In this document: positions 62,338 through 64,000 of the stretch, in pieces
Layout of the letters: each line of letters opens with the position of its first letter
Position numbering within the stretch: position 1 is the stretch's first letter
From: Macrotis lagotis
Lineage: Eukaryota; Chordata; Mammalia; Peramelemorphia; Peramelidae
Reading direction: 5' to 3'
DNA: 64,000 nucleotides
Assembly (NCBI RefSeq): GCF_037893015.1
Contig: NC_133661.1
Span: forward strand, 220,056,545-220,120,544
Program-made: the position numbers and the translations under genes
Notes under the pieces: model-generated
Database searches by the model: none
What the model saw: the letters and a program-made list of their open reading frames with translations, nothing else
What the model was told of the DNA's origin: nothing

Positions 62338-64000
62338 AGATGGCGACAAGAGCGGATCCTGTCTTAGGCGCTCTCTCATAAATCTTCGAAACTAAGGACT
62401 TTAACTAAATTTTTGAGAGACAGAACCCACAGAGGGACCCAGTAAGGCAGTTCTCCTACTCAGTAACCTGAAAAAGAGCAGAAAGGCTCTGCTCCCTGGG
62501 GTTGGAGGGGCGGCCTGGCAGAGGGGTGGCCCACCAGAGCAGAAGAACTTCAGCCTCCCAGAGGCAGGCCCAAGGCTCTGGGAGCCGGTTCACAGCAGCA
62601 GGCGAGTTTCCTGAACTACACCCTGGGGAGCACTGGCCACAAAATTGGGGGAACAGCAGGGGGACCTCTGCCAGAGCAAGCATGTGAAGTCCAGCCCTCA
62701 GGGCACACAGCCAGCAGCTTGGCCACTGCATTCCAGATCCAGGAAACAGAAGCAGGTGGAACCAGTAAGTAGGAGCCCCCAGGGCATGAGCCCACTGAGC
62801 TGAGGGAGGGGAGTGAAGAGAGAGAGACTACTGAGCTCTGTCCTCTGCCCCTGGAACAGGACCCTGGGGCTCTGACCACATTCAGATCCTGATCGCAGTC
62901 TAGGCCAACCCAAAGAATAGCAGGGGCCCCTCCACCTCAGCCCTGTAGGGGGCTCATATGGTCATTCACAGACCAGGAGGGAGGACAGAGCCTCACACAC
63001 TGAGACCCTTGTGGGAGTGTCCCAAAAGCTCAGGCTTAGGCTGGGAAAATGAACAAGCAAAGAAATAAGAGGAAGACCATTGAGAAATATTTTGCAAATG
63101 AGCCCAAGAAGGATCAAAATACTCAGTCTGAAGATGAGGAAGCACAAGCTCCTGCATCTAAAGGCTCCAAGAAAAACAGAAATTGGGCTCAGGCTATGAC
63201 AGAGCTCAAAAAAGACTTTGAAAATCAAATGAGGGAGTTGGAAGAAAAAAACTGGGAAAAGAAAGGAGAGAGATGCAGGAAAAACATGAAAATGAAGTCA
63301 GCAGCTTAGTCAAGGAAATCCAAAAAAATGCTGAAGAAAATAGCATGCTAAAAAACAGCTTAGGTCAAATGGACAAAACAGTTCAAAAAGTTACTGAGGA
63401 GAAGAATGCTTTAAAAAGTAAAATTGGCCAGATGGAAAAATAGATAAGAAAACTCTCTGAGGAAAACAAATCCTTCAGGCAAAGAACAGAATTCAGGGAG
63501 ATTGATGAATTTACCAGAAATCAGGAATCAATACTACAAAGCCAAAAAAATGAAAAATTAGAAGAAAATGTGAAATATCTCATTGAAAAAACAACTGATA
63601 CAGAAAACAGACTTAGGAAAGATAATTTGAAAATTATTGGAATACCTGAAAATCATGATCAGGGAAAGAGCCTTGACATTATTTTCAAAGAATTACTACA
63701 GGAAAATTGCCCTGATATTCTAGAAGCAGAGAGCAAAATAGAAATGGAGAGAATCCACCGATCCCCCAGAGAAAGAGATCCCAAAAAACCAACCCCCCAG
63801 GAATATTATAGCCAAGTTCCAGAACTCCCAAGTCAAAGAGAAAATATTACAAGCAGCCAGAAGGACACAGTTCAGATATCATGGAGCTGCAGTCAGGATC
63901 ACACAGGATTTAGCAGCAACTACATTGGAAACTCGTAGGGCTTGGAATACAATATACCGGAAGGCAAAAGAGCTTAGAATGCAGCCAAGAATGAACTACC
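62338..64000 (+). mobile_element. 5' part of a younger L1 or HAL1, cut by the window end
   Basis: Begins agatggcgacaagagcgg and has a comparatively GC-rich 5' UTR of about 700 bp (62338-63048), then ORF1. It is the least decayed L1-type element here. Whether ORF2 follows, which would separate L1 from HAL1, lies outside the window. Confidence 0.82.
63049..64000 (+). pseudogene. L1/HAL1 ORF1, lightly damaged, 3' end outside window
   Basis: ORF1p binds element RNA. The first frame (63049-63309) starts MNKQRNKRKTIEKYFANEPK and enters a Glu/Lys-rich coiled coil. A frameshift near 63270 moves the coiled coil to another frame, which has a TAG at 63441-63443. That frame then stays open through NVKYLIEKTTDTENRLRKDN (about 63567), the RRM part (NLKIIGIPENHDQGKSLD; NCPDILEAESKIEMERIHRS) and RERDPKKPTPQ. 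A second shift near 63810 leads into the C-terminal domain. With only three obvious lesions, it is much better preserved than the ORF1 remnants at 2884, 15469 and 28240. Confidence 0.85.

Overview
This is an AT-rich window of vertebrate nuclear DNA, almost certainly from a marsupial. It is full of retrotransposon remnants and holds no host gene that I can support as functional. The marsupial call rests on many tRNA-headed CORE-SINEs (ggctaggtggc..agtggataga head, internal ggttcaaatc B box, tail ending in cattgccttgcaaaaacc), older Mar-1/MIR-type copies, L1 copies of several ages and ORF1-only HAL1-like elements. The genus is unresolved; I lean weakly to an Australian marsupial.

Layout. 1-2.2 kb: unassigned AT-rich DNA and one old SINE. 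2.3-8.7 kb: a full-length but decayed L1 on the + strand, inserted into an older minus-strand L1. 9-14.7 kb: mostly unassigned, with one clean SINE carrying target-site duplications (TSDs) and one long composite SINE. 14.7-17.4 kb: an ORF1-only HAL1-like element. 18.5-20.7 kb: a retrocopy of GAMT (guanidinoacetate N-methyltransferase) mRNA on the minus strand, bounded by a perfect 14-bp TSD, with one visible frameshift. 21.2-24.5 kb: minus-strand L1/HAL1 pieces, two long AT microsatellites and two SINEs. 26.4-27.1 kb: a 5'-truncated L1 with TSD. 27.7-34.0 kb: a second long L1 with a tandem-repeat array between its ORFs, two SINE insertions, a large deletion in reverse transcriptase and a solo LTR nested near its 3' end.

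34-53 kb: mostly unassigned DNA with MIR/CORE-SINE copies, two retroelements that used the same target site near 37.65-38.19 kb, and a candidate 3' LTR at 41.8-42.3 kb. 53.3-56 kb: a + strand L1 3' end and a minus-strand L1 3' half. 56-61 kb: unassigned DNA with MIR copies. 61-64 kb: an old L1 split by a SINE, then the 5' part of a younger L1 or HAL1 that runs off the window.

No tRNA, rRNA, CRISPR, operon or bacterial feature is present. The parts worth a second look are the GAMT retrocopy and its exact boundaries, the solo LTR with its 5-bp TSD inside an L1, the tandem arrays in the L1 inter-ORF spacers, and the thrice-repeated target site. I found no undescribed multi-gene system.
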